Source: Caloramator proteoclasticus DSM 10124
Lineage (GTDB): Bacteria; Bacillota; Clostridia; Clostridiales; Caloramatoraceae
DNA length: 34,208 nt
Direction: 5' to 3'
Assembly: GCF_900129265.1 (NCBI RefSeq)
Contig: NZ_FQVG01000030.1
Span: 1 to 34,208, forward strand
Part shown: positions 16,326 to 25,284 of the stretch, in pieces
How positions within the stretch are numbered: the first letter of the stretch is position 1
Layout: every line of letters begins with the position of its first letter
The notes under the pieces: generated by a model
The model's database searches: none
The model's input: the letters and a program-made list of their open reading frames with translations, nothing else
Told to the model about the DNA's origin: nothing
Program-made: the position numbers and the translations under genes

Positions 16326-17492
16326 TTAGTCTCTACCAAATATATCTCTAGTGTAAACTTTTTGTCTTACATCGTATATTTCTTCATTAACTCTATTTGC
16401 CACAATAACATCTGACATTTCTTTAAATTTATTTAAATCTCTAACTAATCTTGAATCTAAGAATATATCTTGTTTTATAGAAGGTTCATAAATAATAACG
16501 TCAATTCCTTTTTCTCTAATTAACTTTATAATGTCTTGAATCGCAGACTGCCTTATATTATCTGAATTTGTTTTCATTGTAAGCCTATAAATTCCAACTA
16601 CTTTAGGATTATTTTTTATTATCATATTGGCGATATGTTCTTTTCTTGTCTTATTAGCATTTACAATAGCTTTTATTAAATCGTTTGGCACATCAGTATA
16701 ATTTGCCAATAGCTGTTTTGTATCCTTTGGTAAACAATAACCACCATATCCAAATGATGGATTATTATAATGATTACCTATTCTTGGGTCAAGGCAAACC
16801 CCTTCTATAATTTGTTTTGAATTTAACCCCTTTAACTCTGCAAAAGTATCTAATTCATTAAAAAACGCTACCCTCATTGCTAAATATGTATTTGCAAATA
16901 ATTTTATTGCCTCGGCTTCAGTAGAATCAGTTAGCAATATAGGTACATCTTTTTTTTCTGCTCCTTCTAACAATAAATTAGCAAATTTTTGTGCTCTCTC
17001 TGACTGTTCTCCAACAACTATTCGTGATGGATATAAATTATCATATAATGCCTTTCCTTCTCTTAAAAATTCTGGAGAGAAAATAATATTGTCAATTTTA
17101 TATTTTTCTCTCATCTTATTAGTAAAACCTACTGGGATTGTAGATTTTATTATCATTAAAGCATTTCTATTTACCTCAAGAACTGATTCAATTGTACTCT
17201 CAACAGAATCTGTATTAAAATAATTTTTATCTGGATCATAGTCAGTTGGAGTTGCTATTATAATTATTTCAGCCTCTTTTAATGCTTGATACTTATGAGT
17301 AGTAGCTTTTAGATTTAGAGTTTTATTTTTCAAAAAGAATTCTATTTCCTTATCTATAATTGGTGATATTCTATTATTTATTAAATCAACCTTTTCTTCA
17401 TTAATATCAAGTAAAACAACATCATTTTTTTGAGATAGTAAAACAGCTAATGACAATCCAACATACCCTGCTCCAACAACAGTAATCTTCAT
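16326..17492 (-). CDS. ugd: UDP-glucose 6-dehydrogenase
   Basis: A 388-residue NAD-dependent enzyme that oxidises UDP-glucose twice to UDP-glucuronate, a precursor for acidic polysaccharide. The N-terminal Rossmann motif is [17 protein letters not shown]. Next come [11 protein letters not shown], the inter-domain stretch [17 protein letters not shown], and the active-site loop [15 protein letters not shown] with catalytic C253. The protein matches E. coli Ugd in length and along most of the sequence (for example [16 protein letters not shown] and [20 protein letters not shown]), so the substrate call is fairly secure. It lies between the pssE-like gene and the polymerase in the polysaccharide operon. 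Confidence 0.95.
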   Translation of the reverse strand: MKITVVGAGYVGLSLAVLLSQKNDVVLLDINEEKVDLINNRISPIIDKEIEFFLKNKTLNLKATTHKYQALKEAEIIIIATPTDYDPDKNYFNTDSVESTIESVLEVNRNALMIIKSTIPVGFTNKMREKYKIDNIIFSPEFLREGKALYDNLYPSRIVVGEQSERAQKFANLLLEGAEKKDVPILLTDSTEAEAIKLFANTYLAMRVAFFNELDTFAELKGLNSKQIIEGVCLDPRIGNHYNNPSFGYGGYCLPKDTKQLLANYTDVPNDLIKAIVNANKTRKEHIANMIIKNNPKVVGIYRLTMKTNSDNIRQSAIQDIIKLIREKGIDVIIYEPSIKQDIFLDSRLVRDLNKFKEMSDVIVANRVNEEIYDVRQKVYTRDIFGRD

Positions 17493-17543
17493 ATTTAATC
17501 ACCTCTATAATCATATTTCTCTTATATAATTTAACTAAATTTA

Positions 17544-18023
17544 TTAAATAGAATCAATATAATCAGAAATAAAATCAATTATTACTTGCGTTTTTGAAAC
17601 ATATTTACTTGGTTCAAATTCATTTATTTTATCCACTGCATCTTCTAATTCTTCATAATCATATGCTGATAATATTAAGTTCTGTTCTTTTAATAAATTT
17701 ACAATTTCTATTTGATGATCATTATTGTGTTCCCCATATTTTTCTAATCTTGGAACACCTATTACTTTTTTACCCTTTTTTACACCTAACATTAATGAAC
17801 CAGTTCCACCATGGCTAATAATAAAATTTGATTCATCATAATATCTCTCAATTTCTTCATTATTCATAAAGTCTATTATCTTAAAATTTTTAGTATTATA
17901 TTTAGTAAAACCGGCTTGTACAACTACTTCTTCATTTATCTTACCACTTTCTATCAACTTATCAATGTATTCTAATAGTCTATTAAAAGGCATATCAAAA
18001 GTACCTAACGTTACAAAAATCAT
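17544..18023 (-). CDS. PssE/Alg13-like glycosyltransferase subunit
   Basis: The 159-residue protein matches the C-terminal half of GT28-type enzymes split into two genes: it starts MIFVTLGTFDMPFNRLLEYI and contains NFIISHGGTGSLMLGVKKGK and GVPRLEKYGEHNNDHQ, which bind the UDP-sugar. In yeast (Alg13/Alg14) and in capsule loci (PssE/PssD, Cps14G/Cps14F) this half holds the donor site and is recruited to the membrane by its partner. The partner gene lies directly upstream with a 1-nt gap. The ribosome site GGAGGA is inside the end of that gene. Sugar specificity cannot be told. Confidence 0.88.
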   Translation of the reverse strand: MIFVTLGTFDMPFNRLLEYIDKLIESGKINEEVVVQAGFTKYNTKNFKIIDFMNNEEIERYYDESNFIISHGGTGSLMLGVKKGKKVIGVPRLEKYGEHNNDHQIEIVNLLKEQNLILSAYDYEELEDAVDKINEFEPSKYVSKTQVIIDFISDYIDSI

Positions 18024-18024
18024 A

Positions 18025-18498
18025 TTAATATATTCCTCCTCCTAAGTATTTAGCTTTAGGATAAAATTTTAATAGTTCAGGCCATTGAACAATAAATAAA
18101 TCTGCAATTGGATATATTATTTTCCCAGATAAATTTGGTGTTTTTACTTTAGCAAAGCTTTCAATATATATAACTTTTTTGCCAAATAATTTAGCAATAT
18201 AGCACATAGGTACAGCTGTGTGTGCACCTGTAGTAATTACTACATCTGGCTTTTCTCTTAAAAAAATACGCATAGACTTGAATATATTCTTTAACATTAT
18301 AAAGATATATTTAAGCCCATTATTTCTACCACCTGGTAATAAAAAACTAACTTTGTATTTTTCTTTTAATTTTTCATTGTAAGGTAATGCCTCAGTTACT
18401 AAATGGTACTCATATTTATCAAATAAAGGTTTTAAATTTAACAATTGTGCTAAATGTCCTCCACTTGAAGATATTAATAATACTTTCTTTTTTTTCAT
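18025..18498 (-). CDS. PssD/Alg14-like glycosyltransferase membrane subunit
   Basis: This 157-residue protein is the acceptor-side, membrane-anchoring half of a split GT28-type glycosyltransferase. Family features are KVLLISSSGGHLAQLL at the N-terminus, KPDVVITTGAHTAVPMCYIA in the middle, and VQWPELLKFYPKAKYLGGG at the end. It should recruit the PssE-like subunit encoded next to the inner membrane face, and together they would add one sugar to a lipid-linked intermediate. It starts 4 nt after the upstream GT4 gene stop. Confidence 0.88.
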   Translation of the reverse strand: MKKKKVLLISSSGGHLAQLLNLKPLFDKYEYHLVTEALPYNEKLKEKYKVSFLLPGGRNNGLKYIFIMLKNIFKSMRIFLREKPDVVITTGAHTAVPMCYIAKLFGKKVIYIESFAKVKTPNLSGKIIYPIADLFIVQWPELLKFYPKAKYLGGGIY

Positions 18499-18502
18499 AA
18501 TA

Positions 18503-19618
18503 CTACTCCTTTGCTATCTTATCTATTTCGTTTACAAAAGACTTAATTACCAAATTTGAATCATATTCCATTGCAGTTTTATATGCATTCTCTATTATCC
18601 TCTTTTTTTCTTCTTCAGATAAATTTATATAATTCTCGATGATATTAACAAAATTACTTACATCATCAACATTGGCTAAATACCCATTTATACCATTCTT
18701 AATATATGTTTGTATTCCTCCTATTTTAGACCCTACAACAGGAGTTTTACAAGACATTGCTTCTAAACCAACAAGCCCAAGACTTTCCTCTAATCTTGTA
18801 GGAAATACAAAAATATCAAATAAGTTAAAATAGTAACTAATCTCTTTTTGGGACAGTCCACCTAAATACTCTATATTATTTTCTAAACCATAATCTTTAA
18901 TCATTTGTATGCATTTATTTTTATCTTTTCCTTCTCCTATAATAATACCTTTAACAAATAAATCTGTATGTTTTTGCTGTAATTCCTTAATTATTTTTAT
19001 AAATATATCCCACCCTTTGCCATACTCTATTCTAGATACATATCCTAATACTAAATTTTCTTGTTTACTTTTTTTATTAACCGTACTTATTGGTTTGAAT
19101 ACTGTCATATCTATTCCACCAGATGGATAAACTACTATTTTGTCATCAGTAATTTTAAATTTATTTTTAACAACATCCTTAAAATATTCTGATGGTACAA
19201 CTATTTTATCACATATTCTAACTAATGGATAACTAAATATTGATAATATCTTAGCTATTTTACCTCTTATAATAACATCCGAACCATGAACATTTAGTAT
19301 TAAAGGTTTTCTTGTTATAATTTTTAAAATTATAACAGGCAGAGCACTATGACTTATAAAGTGGACATATATCAAATCAAATAAATCCTTATTAAAAATC
19401 CCCTTTAAGATGTTCATATAAAAATTAAAATATGTTTTTGCTTTTTTAATTGATTTTTGATTTGGTTCAGTAATCACTGCTTTCATTGTAAATTTATATC
19501 CGTTATCTTGTAAAACGTTTTCAGTGTTTTTTACAAATATTCCGAAATATGGATGTTCATTATCTGGATACATATTTGAAATTAAAAAGAACCTTCGTTT
19601 TAAAGTATGTGTATTCAA
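18503..19618 (-). CDS. GT4-family glycosyltransferase
   Basis: A 371-residue GT-B glycosyltransferase. The C-terminal donor domain shows VLGYVSRIEYGKGWDIFIKI, GLENNIEYLGGLSQKEISYY, and the GT4 E-x7-E motif region, EESLGLVGLEAMSCKTPVVG, around residues 285-305. The N-terminal half has LILNVHGSDVI typical of the family. The start is TTG at 19618, preceded by AAAGGTGA; the next Met (residue 16) would remove the first strand. It is a cytoplasmic enzyme acting on a lipid-linked acceptor, within the polysaccharide operon. Donor and acceptor are not predictable. Confidence 0.88.
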   Translation of the reverse strand: MNTHTLKRRFFLISNMYPDNEHPYFGIFVKNTENVLQDNGYKFTMKAVITEPNQKSIKKAKTYFNFYMNILKGIFNKDLFDLIYVHFISHSALPVIILKIITRKPLILNVHGSDVIIRGKIAKILSIFSYPLVRICDKIVVPSEYFKDVVKNKFKITDDKIVVYPSGGIDMTVFKPISTVNKKSKQENLVLGYVSRIEYGKGWDIFIKIIKELQQKHTDLFVKGIIIGEGKDKNKCIQMIKDYGLENNIEYLGGLSQKEISYYFNLFDIFVFPTRLEESLGLVGLEAMSCKTPVVGSKIGGIQTYIKNGINGYLANVDDVSNFVNIIENYINLSEEEKKRIIENAYKTAMEYDSNLVIKSFVNEIDKIAKE

Positions 19619-19660
19619 TCAAATCACCTTTCCAGTAAACCTAATTTTTCATAAAATTAA

Positions 19661-20674
19661 TTAATACCTATAGCAAAATTCATTTAACTTATCCTCTATT
19701 AATCTAATTTCATCACTAAATTCAATATTTTTTTCCCATAGCTTTGTATTTTTAATTGATATATTAGGATTAAAATACTGCTGTTTTTTAGTGTGTTTTG
19801 AAGAATCAATGCCAGCAAATTTTAATACCTCATTTATTGTTTTATCATAATTATATATAAAATCTTCGAATTTTACTCTTAAAACTCTATCATCGTCTTT
19901 TTCATATTTTAAATGTTCTCTTAATAGCCTATACCATTTTATGTAAACATTAACATCTTCAGTAGGTATCCATCCTTCTCGCCAATACTTTTTATTTAAA
20001 ATATATAAATCTCTCGGATCTCTATCAACAACTATACACTTTAAATTATTAAAATAGTTCAAATACCTTTCTGTGTTATTAGGTGGTATAAGCTGATCTA
20101 ATACTAAATATTCAAATTCATTATTTACATCTAATTCATAAAACAACTTTTCAAAATATTTTCTTGTATTTTCAATAAATCTATCACGTGCACAGGAATA
20201 ATACATTTTTGACCTTTTATAATAAACCACAAACTCATAATCGTGCTTTTTGCCAAATAAACTGTTTTTAATTCTTTGTATTTTTCCTGGTATTCCATAT
20301 CTAATTTTTCTCTCTATTTTTCCATATCTTAAAGGCTGTTGTAACCAAAATCCATCCCATTCTACATCAATTAGACTATTTATGTACTCATTTGTAATTT
20401 CTTTGAATTTATTATTAAAAAATCTTTCATAATTAGGTGCAATATTGTTTGTTAATTTTTTAAATCTATAAATAGCTTCATCAACTTTTAATCTATGCAT
20501 ATCATCTACTATATAATGTTGCAAATCCGAAATTCCGTCTACATCGTGAGCTATTGAAAATTCAAAATCTCCCATAGACTTAACATTTTCAAATTCTTTA
20601 AACAAATCCGAAACAGCAGAAGAACCGGTACCCCCATAACTTGCACAGGTAATAATTTTTTTTAAATTATGCAA
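19661..20674 (-). CDS. Sulfotransferase-like protein
   Basis: The 337-residue product carries the two PAPS-binding signatures of the sulfotransferase superfamily. The N-terminal phosphosulfate loop is CASYGGTGSSAVSDLF (about residues 10-25). The 3'-phosphate motif is VVDRDPRDLY (about 215-224) after a beta strand. The start is likely TTG at 20674: GGAGG lies 8 nt before it, while an earlier in-frame TTG coincides with that site. In a polysaccharide operon it could sulfate a glycan. PAPS synthesis genes are not in the window, and such folds sometimes act on other substrates, so the activity is inferred. Confidence 0.75.
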   Translation of the reverse strand: MHNLKKIITCASYGGTGSSAVSDLFKEFENVKSMGDFEFSIAHDVDGISDLQHYIVDDMHRLKVDEAIYRFKKLTNNIAPNYERFFNNKFKEITNEYINSLIDVEWDGFWLQQPLRYGKIERKIRYGIPGKIQRIKNSLFGKKHDYEFVVYYKRSKMYYSCARDRFIENTRKYFEKLFYELDVNNEFEYLVLDQLIPPNNTERYLNYFNNLKCIVVDRDPRDLYILNKKYWREGWIPTEDVNVYIKWYRLLREHLKYEKDDDRVLRVKFEDFIYNYDKTINEVLKFAGIDSSKHTKKQQYFNPNISIKNTKLWEKNIEFSDEIRLIEDKLNEFCYRY

Positions 20675-20715
20675 GCAAAACACCTCCAAATTAGTTCACT
20701 CATTAATATTATTTG

Positions 20716-21675
20716 CTATTTTAAAGAAACTTTTATAATAATTAATTTTATATATGTCTTCATACCTTCTAAACTATTTATAAATGCCAAAGATTCAATC
20801 GTCTTTTTATTTTCTATGTACATTTTTTTTAGTTCATTTCTCATTTCTTTGTATTTTAAATTCTCATAAATTTTTTTTATTATTAATCTTGGAATTAAAA
20901 AATGTTCGATTATAAATATTGATTTCTGTGCAACCTTCTCATTTAATTTTTCCTTATTAGTATCAAACCAATTTAAAAGGTTTCGCCAAGTTTCTAAACC
21001 ATTTAAATTTAATTGTGAAATATTATTTTTTGTTAAAGAATTTTCTCTAATTCTATATAAAACTAAGTATTCTTTAACACAGCATACTTTCGCAACACTT
21101 GTAACTTTAATAAAAAATTCTGCATCCTCAGCCCATTTAGCCTTTGGCGTAAAAAATATATTGTTGTCAATTAATATACTTTTTTTTACAATCCATGTAC
21201 TTGTCTGTCCCCAAGTTTTAAATTTTAGATAATCAAATAAAATATTACCTTCTCTCCATTTCCATTTTTGTTTTACTTTTTCTCCTTTATCTGAATACCA
21301 ATTAGTATATCCACAGTAACAAGCATCCATCTTAGTCGTAATAATTCTATTAATTTGCTTTTCAATTTTTTCTTTTTCCCAAACATCATCTGAATCAAGA
21401 AATGCAATATATTCACCATTTGATTCTAAAATTCCACGATTTCTTGAAACAGACACACCAGCGTTTTCTTGTCTTATATATTTTATATTACTAAAGTCTT
21501 TACTTATACTCTCAACAACTTGCTTTGTATTATCAGTACTACCATCATCTACTATTATAATTTCAATATTTTTATATGTTTGATTTAAAACAGACTCTAC
21601 AGTTTCTTTAATATAATTACCACAATTAAATGCAGGTATAACAACTGAAACTAATGGTTGCAAAATATTCACCAT
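20716..21675 (-). CDS. GT2-family glycosyltransferase
   Basis: A 319-residue GT-A enzyme. The N-terminal domain is typical: LVSVVIPAFNCGNYIKETVE, then IEIIIVDDGSTDNTKQVVE, SRNRGILESNGEYIAFLDSD with the metal-binding D-x-D-like FLDSDD, and KAKWAEDAEFFIK carrying the likely ED catalytic pair. The ATG at 21675 has AAGG directly before it, which is too close. A TTG five codons later sits better behind AAGGATGG and would start the protein at MQPLVSVV, so the start is uncertain. It lies between the two neighbouring polysaccharide genes in one operon. Confidence 0.9.
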   Translation of the reverse strand: MVNILQPLVSVVIPAFNCGNYIKETVESVLNQTYKNIEIIIVDDGSTDNTKQVVESISKDFSNIKYIRQENAGVSVSRNRGILESNGEYIAFLDSDDVWEKEKIEKQINRIITTKMDACYCGYTNWYSDKGEKVKQKWKWREGNILFDYLKFKTWGQTSTWIVKKSILIDNNIFFTPKAKWAEDAEFFIKVTSVAKVCCVKEYLVLYRIRENSLTKNNISQLNLNGLETWRNLLNWFDTNKEKLNEKVAQKSIFIIEHFLIPRLIIKKIYENLKYKEMRNELKKMYIENKKTIESLAFINSLEGMKTYIKLIIIKVSLK

Positions 21676-21682
21676 CCTTAAG

Positions 21683-22852
21683 CTATACTAATTCATTAAT
21701 AAAATTTTTTAATTCATTCGATATTTTTTCTGGGAGAAAATCTTTTATACGCTCTTTACTTTTTCTTGAATAATGCTCATAAACGTTATTGTCTTTTAAC
21801 ATCGTTGCGATTTTTTCAGCCATCATTTCTTCATTGCCAACTTCACAAATCAAACCATATGTATTATTCTTAAGTATTTCTTCTACTCCAGGTAAACTAT
21901 TCGTTGCAACAATTGGTAAGCCAAAACTCATTGCTTCCAATATAACAGTTGGTAATCCCTCTGCAGGACTTGAATGAACAAATAATTTAGCAGCAGCATA
22001 AAAATTATAAACATCTAATCTGCTTCCAACAAAAAATACTACATCATCTAAATTCAATTCACTAACAAGTTTTTCAACACTAATTCTTTCTTCACCATCA
22101 CCAACAAAAACCAACTTATTATTAATTCCATATTTATCTCTTAAAATTTTAATTGCTCTAACAACAGTTTTTTGATCCTTCTGTTTACTAAATCTACCAA
22201 CCATCAAAATAAATTCACCATATTTTTCTTTTAATTCATTTACAAATTCCCAATCAACTTTTTTGTTAGAAATCGATACAGGGTTATATATTTTTTTAAT
22301 ATTTGTACCATCAAGAATTCTATTACCATAAAGAGCTGCCTGCTGCATCCAATCAGATAATGTTACCAAGTTTTTAATTTTAGAGTATAATGTAGCATAC
22401 CCATGAGATAATAATAAATATTCAGCTAGTGCTCCATGAAGCCAACAAATCTTATAATTAGATTTTATAAAATTATTTGCTACAAATGTTAAGTCATTAT
22501 AATGACCTGAGAAAGCAATTACAATATCATATTTATCTTTTCTTTTTATAAAAAAGAGCTTTTTAAAAAACAAATAAACTACTAATGCTATATTTATTAA
22601 TGGATATGCATATTTCCCCCACCACCATCTTTTTGCTCCATAGCTATAAGTTTCGGGGCATTCTTTTCTTGATAATTTATAGTTAATTATTTTACACCCA
22701 TCTGGTAACTCTTTTAACATCTCATTTTGATTTGGTGCAAGATTATAAACGTCTATATCATATCCCATATCCCTAAATATTTTTATATAATCAATTCCAA
22801 CTCTTTCTATACCACCAAATCCTAATCCATCAAATACAAATGCTACTTTCAC
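21683..22852 (-). CDS. GT4-family glycosyltransferase, first gene of the polysaccharide operon
   Basis: This 389-residue GT-B enzyme starts KVAFVFDGLGFGGIERVGID, the usual GT4 N-terminal glycine loop with GGIERV. The donor domain shows LMVGRFSKQKDQKTVVRAI, VFFVGSRLDVYNFYAAAKLF, and SPAEGLPTVILEAMSFGLPI with the E-x7-E glutamates. The start is the GTG at 22852 behind GAGAGGG. A longer reading upstream overlaps the promoter and has no site. No gene of this cluster lies between it and the terminator at 23.0 kb, so it likely heads the operon. Confidence 0.88.
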   Translation of the reverse strand: MKVAFVFDGLGFGGIERVGIDYIKIFRDMGYDIDVYNLAPNQNEMLKELPDGCKIINYKLSRKECPETYSYGAKRWWWGKYAYPLINIALVVYLFFKKLFFIKRKDKYDIVIAFSGHYNDLTFVANNFIKSNYKICWLHGALAEYLLLSHGYATLYSKIKNLVTLSDWMQQAALYGNRILDGTNIKKIYNPVSISNKKVDWEFVNELKEKYGEFILMVGRFSKQKDQKTVVRAIKILRDKYGINNKLVFVGDGEERISVEKLVSELNLDDVVFFVGSRLDVYNFYAAAKLFVHSSPAEGLPTVILEAMSFGLPIVATNSLPGVEEILKNNTYGLICEVGNEEMMAEKIATMLKDNNVYEHYSRKSKERIKDFLPEKISNELKNFINELV

Positions 22853-22912
22853 ATTTATCCCTCTCTTATGTTCATTTTTAGCGGCCATTTTCCACAAATA
22901 CGATTTTATCAC

Positions 22913-22918
22913 ATTATA
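22913..22918 (-). promoter_or_regulatory. Candidate -10 box of the polysaccharide operon
   Basis: TATAAT on the minus strand, about 60 nt before the GTG start of the first glycosyltransferase and downstream of the terminator at 23002-23036. A good -35 hexamer was not seen. Confidence 0.4.
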
Positions 22919-23001
22919 AAACAAACTACAAATAACTTAGAAGCAGAAATTAAAATTTTAAAAAATTATTAAATTTTACACTTTAATTATCGATTTGAAA
23001 G

Positions 23002-23036
23002 CAAATAAAAAGCTATTGGTTATATTAACCAACAGC
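23002..23036 (-). terminator. Rho-independent terminator of the lic-type operon
   Basis: On the minus strand GCTGTTGGTTA pairs with TAACCAATAGC (one mismatch, 3-nt loop), followed by TTTTTATTT. It starts 12 nt after the stop of the second murJ gene. It separates the phosphocholine-type operon from the polysaccharide operon. Confidence 0.8.
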
Positions 23037-23047
23037 ACATAACTTGA

Positions 23048-24565
23048 TTATTTCTTTATAAATTTTTTCTTTATTTTAATTATAATTTCATCTACCTCAG
23101 GTATTCTTAAAAATATAATAACTAAACCGTATATTATAATAGCAATAAAAATGCTAATTATTAATGCTTTGTTGTTTGTTAAATACCCTTTCAAAAATTC
23201 AAAACAAATCTTTGATACAATTCCCATTACTAATGAAGCTATTAATATCTTAACAAATGTTAATAGCATATCTCGCAGCCCAATTTTACCAATTTTCTTT
23301 CTAATACTAATAAATAAAAGAAAAGTACAAAACAACATTGAGATACTTGTTGCAAAAGCTATTCCAGATATACCCATATACTTACTTAATATGAAATCAA
23401 GTATTATGTTTAAAATAATAGCTATTACAGCATTTACAGTTGGCGTTTTAGTGTCCTTCATTGAATAAAAAACTCTCGTAAGAATATCTCTTTGTCCGTA
23501 GGCTATCATCCCAATTGAATAAAAAAGTAGTGCTTGCGAAGTCATAATTAAAGCCTTTTCATCAAAGGCTCCTCTACCAAAAAGCATTTTTACAATTGGT
23601 TTTGAAAATACCATTGCACCTACTGTTGCTGGTATTATTAAAAGAGTCATTAAATTTATCGATTCACTTATTGAACTTTTTAAACCATTGATATCATTTT
23701 CTGAGACTTTAAGTGACAATATTGGATATATAACTGTTGATATCGATGTTACTACTATATTTATTACAAATAAATTTAATTTATTAGCGTAATTTAAAGC
23801 TGAAATTCCTCCTTCTACAACAGCAGAAGCAATTGTTCTATCAACTAAAACACTAATTTGTCCAACCGATGCACCTAAAATAGCAGGTAGCGTAACTAAA
23901 AACATACTTTTTAAATGTTCATCTTTTAAATTTAAATTTTTGCTGAATTTATATCCACATTTTTTTACATACGGTAACAAAAATAACAACTGAACTAAAT
24001 AAGAAATAATTATTCCTATGCCAAGAAAAATATTATTAATCTTTGCTGCAAGAACAATGGAAATTATTACTGCTATACTTGAAGGTATGCCTAACAATGC
24101 AGGTATTGCAAAATTATTATTTACTTGTAAATATGCAGCAAGGACAAATACTGTACCTGTAAAATAAACAGCAAAAATACTTATTCTCGTAAACGTTATA
24201 GCTAATTTTAAAGTTTCACCAACAAAACCTGAAGCAAAAATTTTAACTATTGGTTCCGTAAATGTAAAACTTATTATCACAATAATAGTGCTTATTAAAA
24301 GCAAAAAATTAATTAAATTATTAGTAAATAAATTTGCCTCATCTGTACCCTTATTTCGTTTTATATCGCTATACATTGGTATAAAGCCAGTATTTAAAGC
24401 AATACCAATGAAACTAAAAATAACTGTTGGGATTGTAATCGCAACTAAATATGCATCGCTGACATTGTTAGCACCGATAAAATATGATAAACACACTTCT
24501 CTTAGAAAGCCTAATACTTTTGCTAAAACTGTAAGTATCATTAGTAAAAACGCTGTTTTTTTCAT
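23048..24565 (-). CDS. MurJ-family lipid flippase (copy 2)
   Basis: A 505-residue membrane protein of the MurJ/MviN family with about 14 hydrophobic segments. It shows the same marks as copy 1: LAKVLGFLREVCLSYFIG, VSDAYLVAITIPT, LNTGFIPMYSD and VFYSMKDTKTPTVNA. Its ATG overlaps the licC stop (ATGA), so it is translationally coupled to the phosphocholine genes. In pneumococcus a flippase of the same superfamily (TacF) exports choline-bearing teichoic acid chains and is linked to lic genes. By analogy this copy may export a phosphocholine-modified glycan, but TacF is Wzx-like rather than MurJ-like, so this is inference. It could equally be a second lipid II flippase. Confidence 0.85.
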   Translation of the reverse strand: MKKTAFLLMILTVLAKVLGFLREVCLSYFIGANNVSDAYLVAITIPTVIFSFIGIALNTGFIPMYSDIKRNKGTDEANLFTNNLINFLLLISTIIVIISFTFTEPIVKIFASGFVGETLKLAITFTRISIFAVYFTGTVFVLAAYLQVNNNFAIPALLGIPSSIAVIISIVLAAKINNIFLGIGIIISYLVQLLFLLPYVKKCGYKFSKNLNLKDEHLKSMFLVTLPAILGASVGQISVLVDRTIASAVVEGGISALNYANKLNLFVINIVVTSISTVIYPILSLKVSENDINGLKSSISESINLMTLLIIPATVGAMVFSKPIVKMLFGRGAFDEKALIMTSQALLFYSIGMIAYGQRDILTRVFYSMKDTKTPTVNAVIAIILNIILDFILSKYMGISGIAFATSISMLFCTFLLFISIRKKIGKIGLRDMLLTFVKILIASLVMGIVSKICFEFLKGYLTNNKALIISIFIAIIIYGLVIIFLRIPEVDEIIIKIKKKFIKK

Positions 24566-25272
24566 CTTACACCCCTGCTTTCAACCTCAGATCTTAAGGC
24601 TAATTTGAGTTTATTCAAATCATCCAAACTATCAATTTCATACCAATCACTACCATCTATTTTTTTAATATATACATCTAAGTTTTTAATATTATTTTTG
24701 ACTATATTATCCCAGTACAAATTATGCCAATCTTCACTTTTCACTAAGGCTTCTTCAATCTTTTTAATGAGATACTCACCATCCTTATTAGACCAATAGG
24801 ATACCCCAGACATTATATATCCTTCTCCACTTGAAATTTTAATATCATTAACTTTATTATTTTCATCAAAAATTAGCATCCATTCTTCACTATCAACCTT
24901 CTTCTTACCCGCAAAATATGTTGAATTTGCTAATTTTTTTTCTAAAAAATTTCTACTTAAATAAGTATCCGCATCTATAACATAAGAATTAGGCAAATAT
25001 TCTCTAACCAAATACATAGTGTATATATTATTATAAATATTATATTTATCATTATAAACCAATTTAACATTATATTTTTGTTTCAAATAATTAAATTTTT
25101 CATTTAAATACCCTGTAACCACAATGATCTCATTTATATCTATTTCATTTAAAAATTCAATTTGTCTTTCAATTAAAGGTTTACCATTAATTTGTATTAA
25201 AGATTTCGGTGTTTCATAAGTAATTGGTCTTAACCTTGTTCCCATTCCTGCAGCTAAAAGAATCGCTCTCAT
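24562..25272 (-). CDS. licC: CTP:phosphocholine cytidylyltransferase
   Basis: The 236-residue nucleotidyltransferase resembles pneumococcal LicC over its whole length. It shows MRAILLAAGMGTRLRPITYE (G-x-G-x-R loop), TPKSLIQINGKPLIERQIEF, NDKYNIYNNIYTMYLVREYL and NSYVIDADTYLSRNF with the metal-binding D-A-D. SGVSYW and NLYWDNIVKNNIK follow. In pneumococcus the enzyme makes CDP-choline for transfer of phosphocholine to teichoic acid. The ATG follows GGAGGA; the gene lies 12 nt after the permease and overlaps the flippase by 4 nt. The last residues (EVESRGVR) extend past the usual end. A different phospho-alcohol substrate remains possible. Confidence 0.88.
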   Translation of the reverse strand: MRAILLAAGMGTRLRPITYETPKSLIQINGKPLIERQIEFLNEIDINEIIVVTGYLNEKFNYLKQKYNVKLVYNDKYNIYNNIYTMYLVREYLPNSYVIDADTYLSRNFLEKKLANSTYFAGKKKVDSEEWMLIFDENNKVNDIKISSGEGYIMSGVSYWSNKDGEYLIKKIEEALVKSEDWHNLYWDNIVKNNIKNLDVYIKKIDGSDWYEIDSLDDLNKLKLALRSEVESRGVR

Positions 25273-25284
25273 TTTCTCCTCCTA

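Noticed and set aside
20716-21675. LicD-type phosphocholine transferase among the polysaccharide genes
   Set aside because: No product shows the LicD motif set; this gene is a clear GT2 enzyme and the neighbouring one has sulfotransferase motifs.
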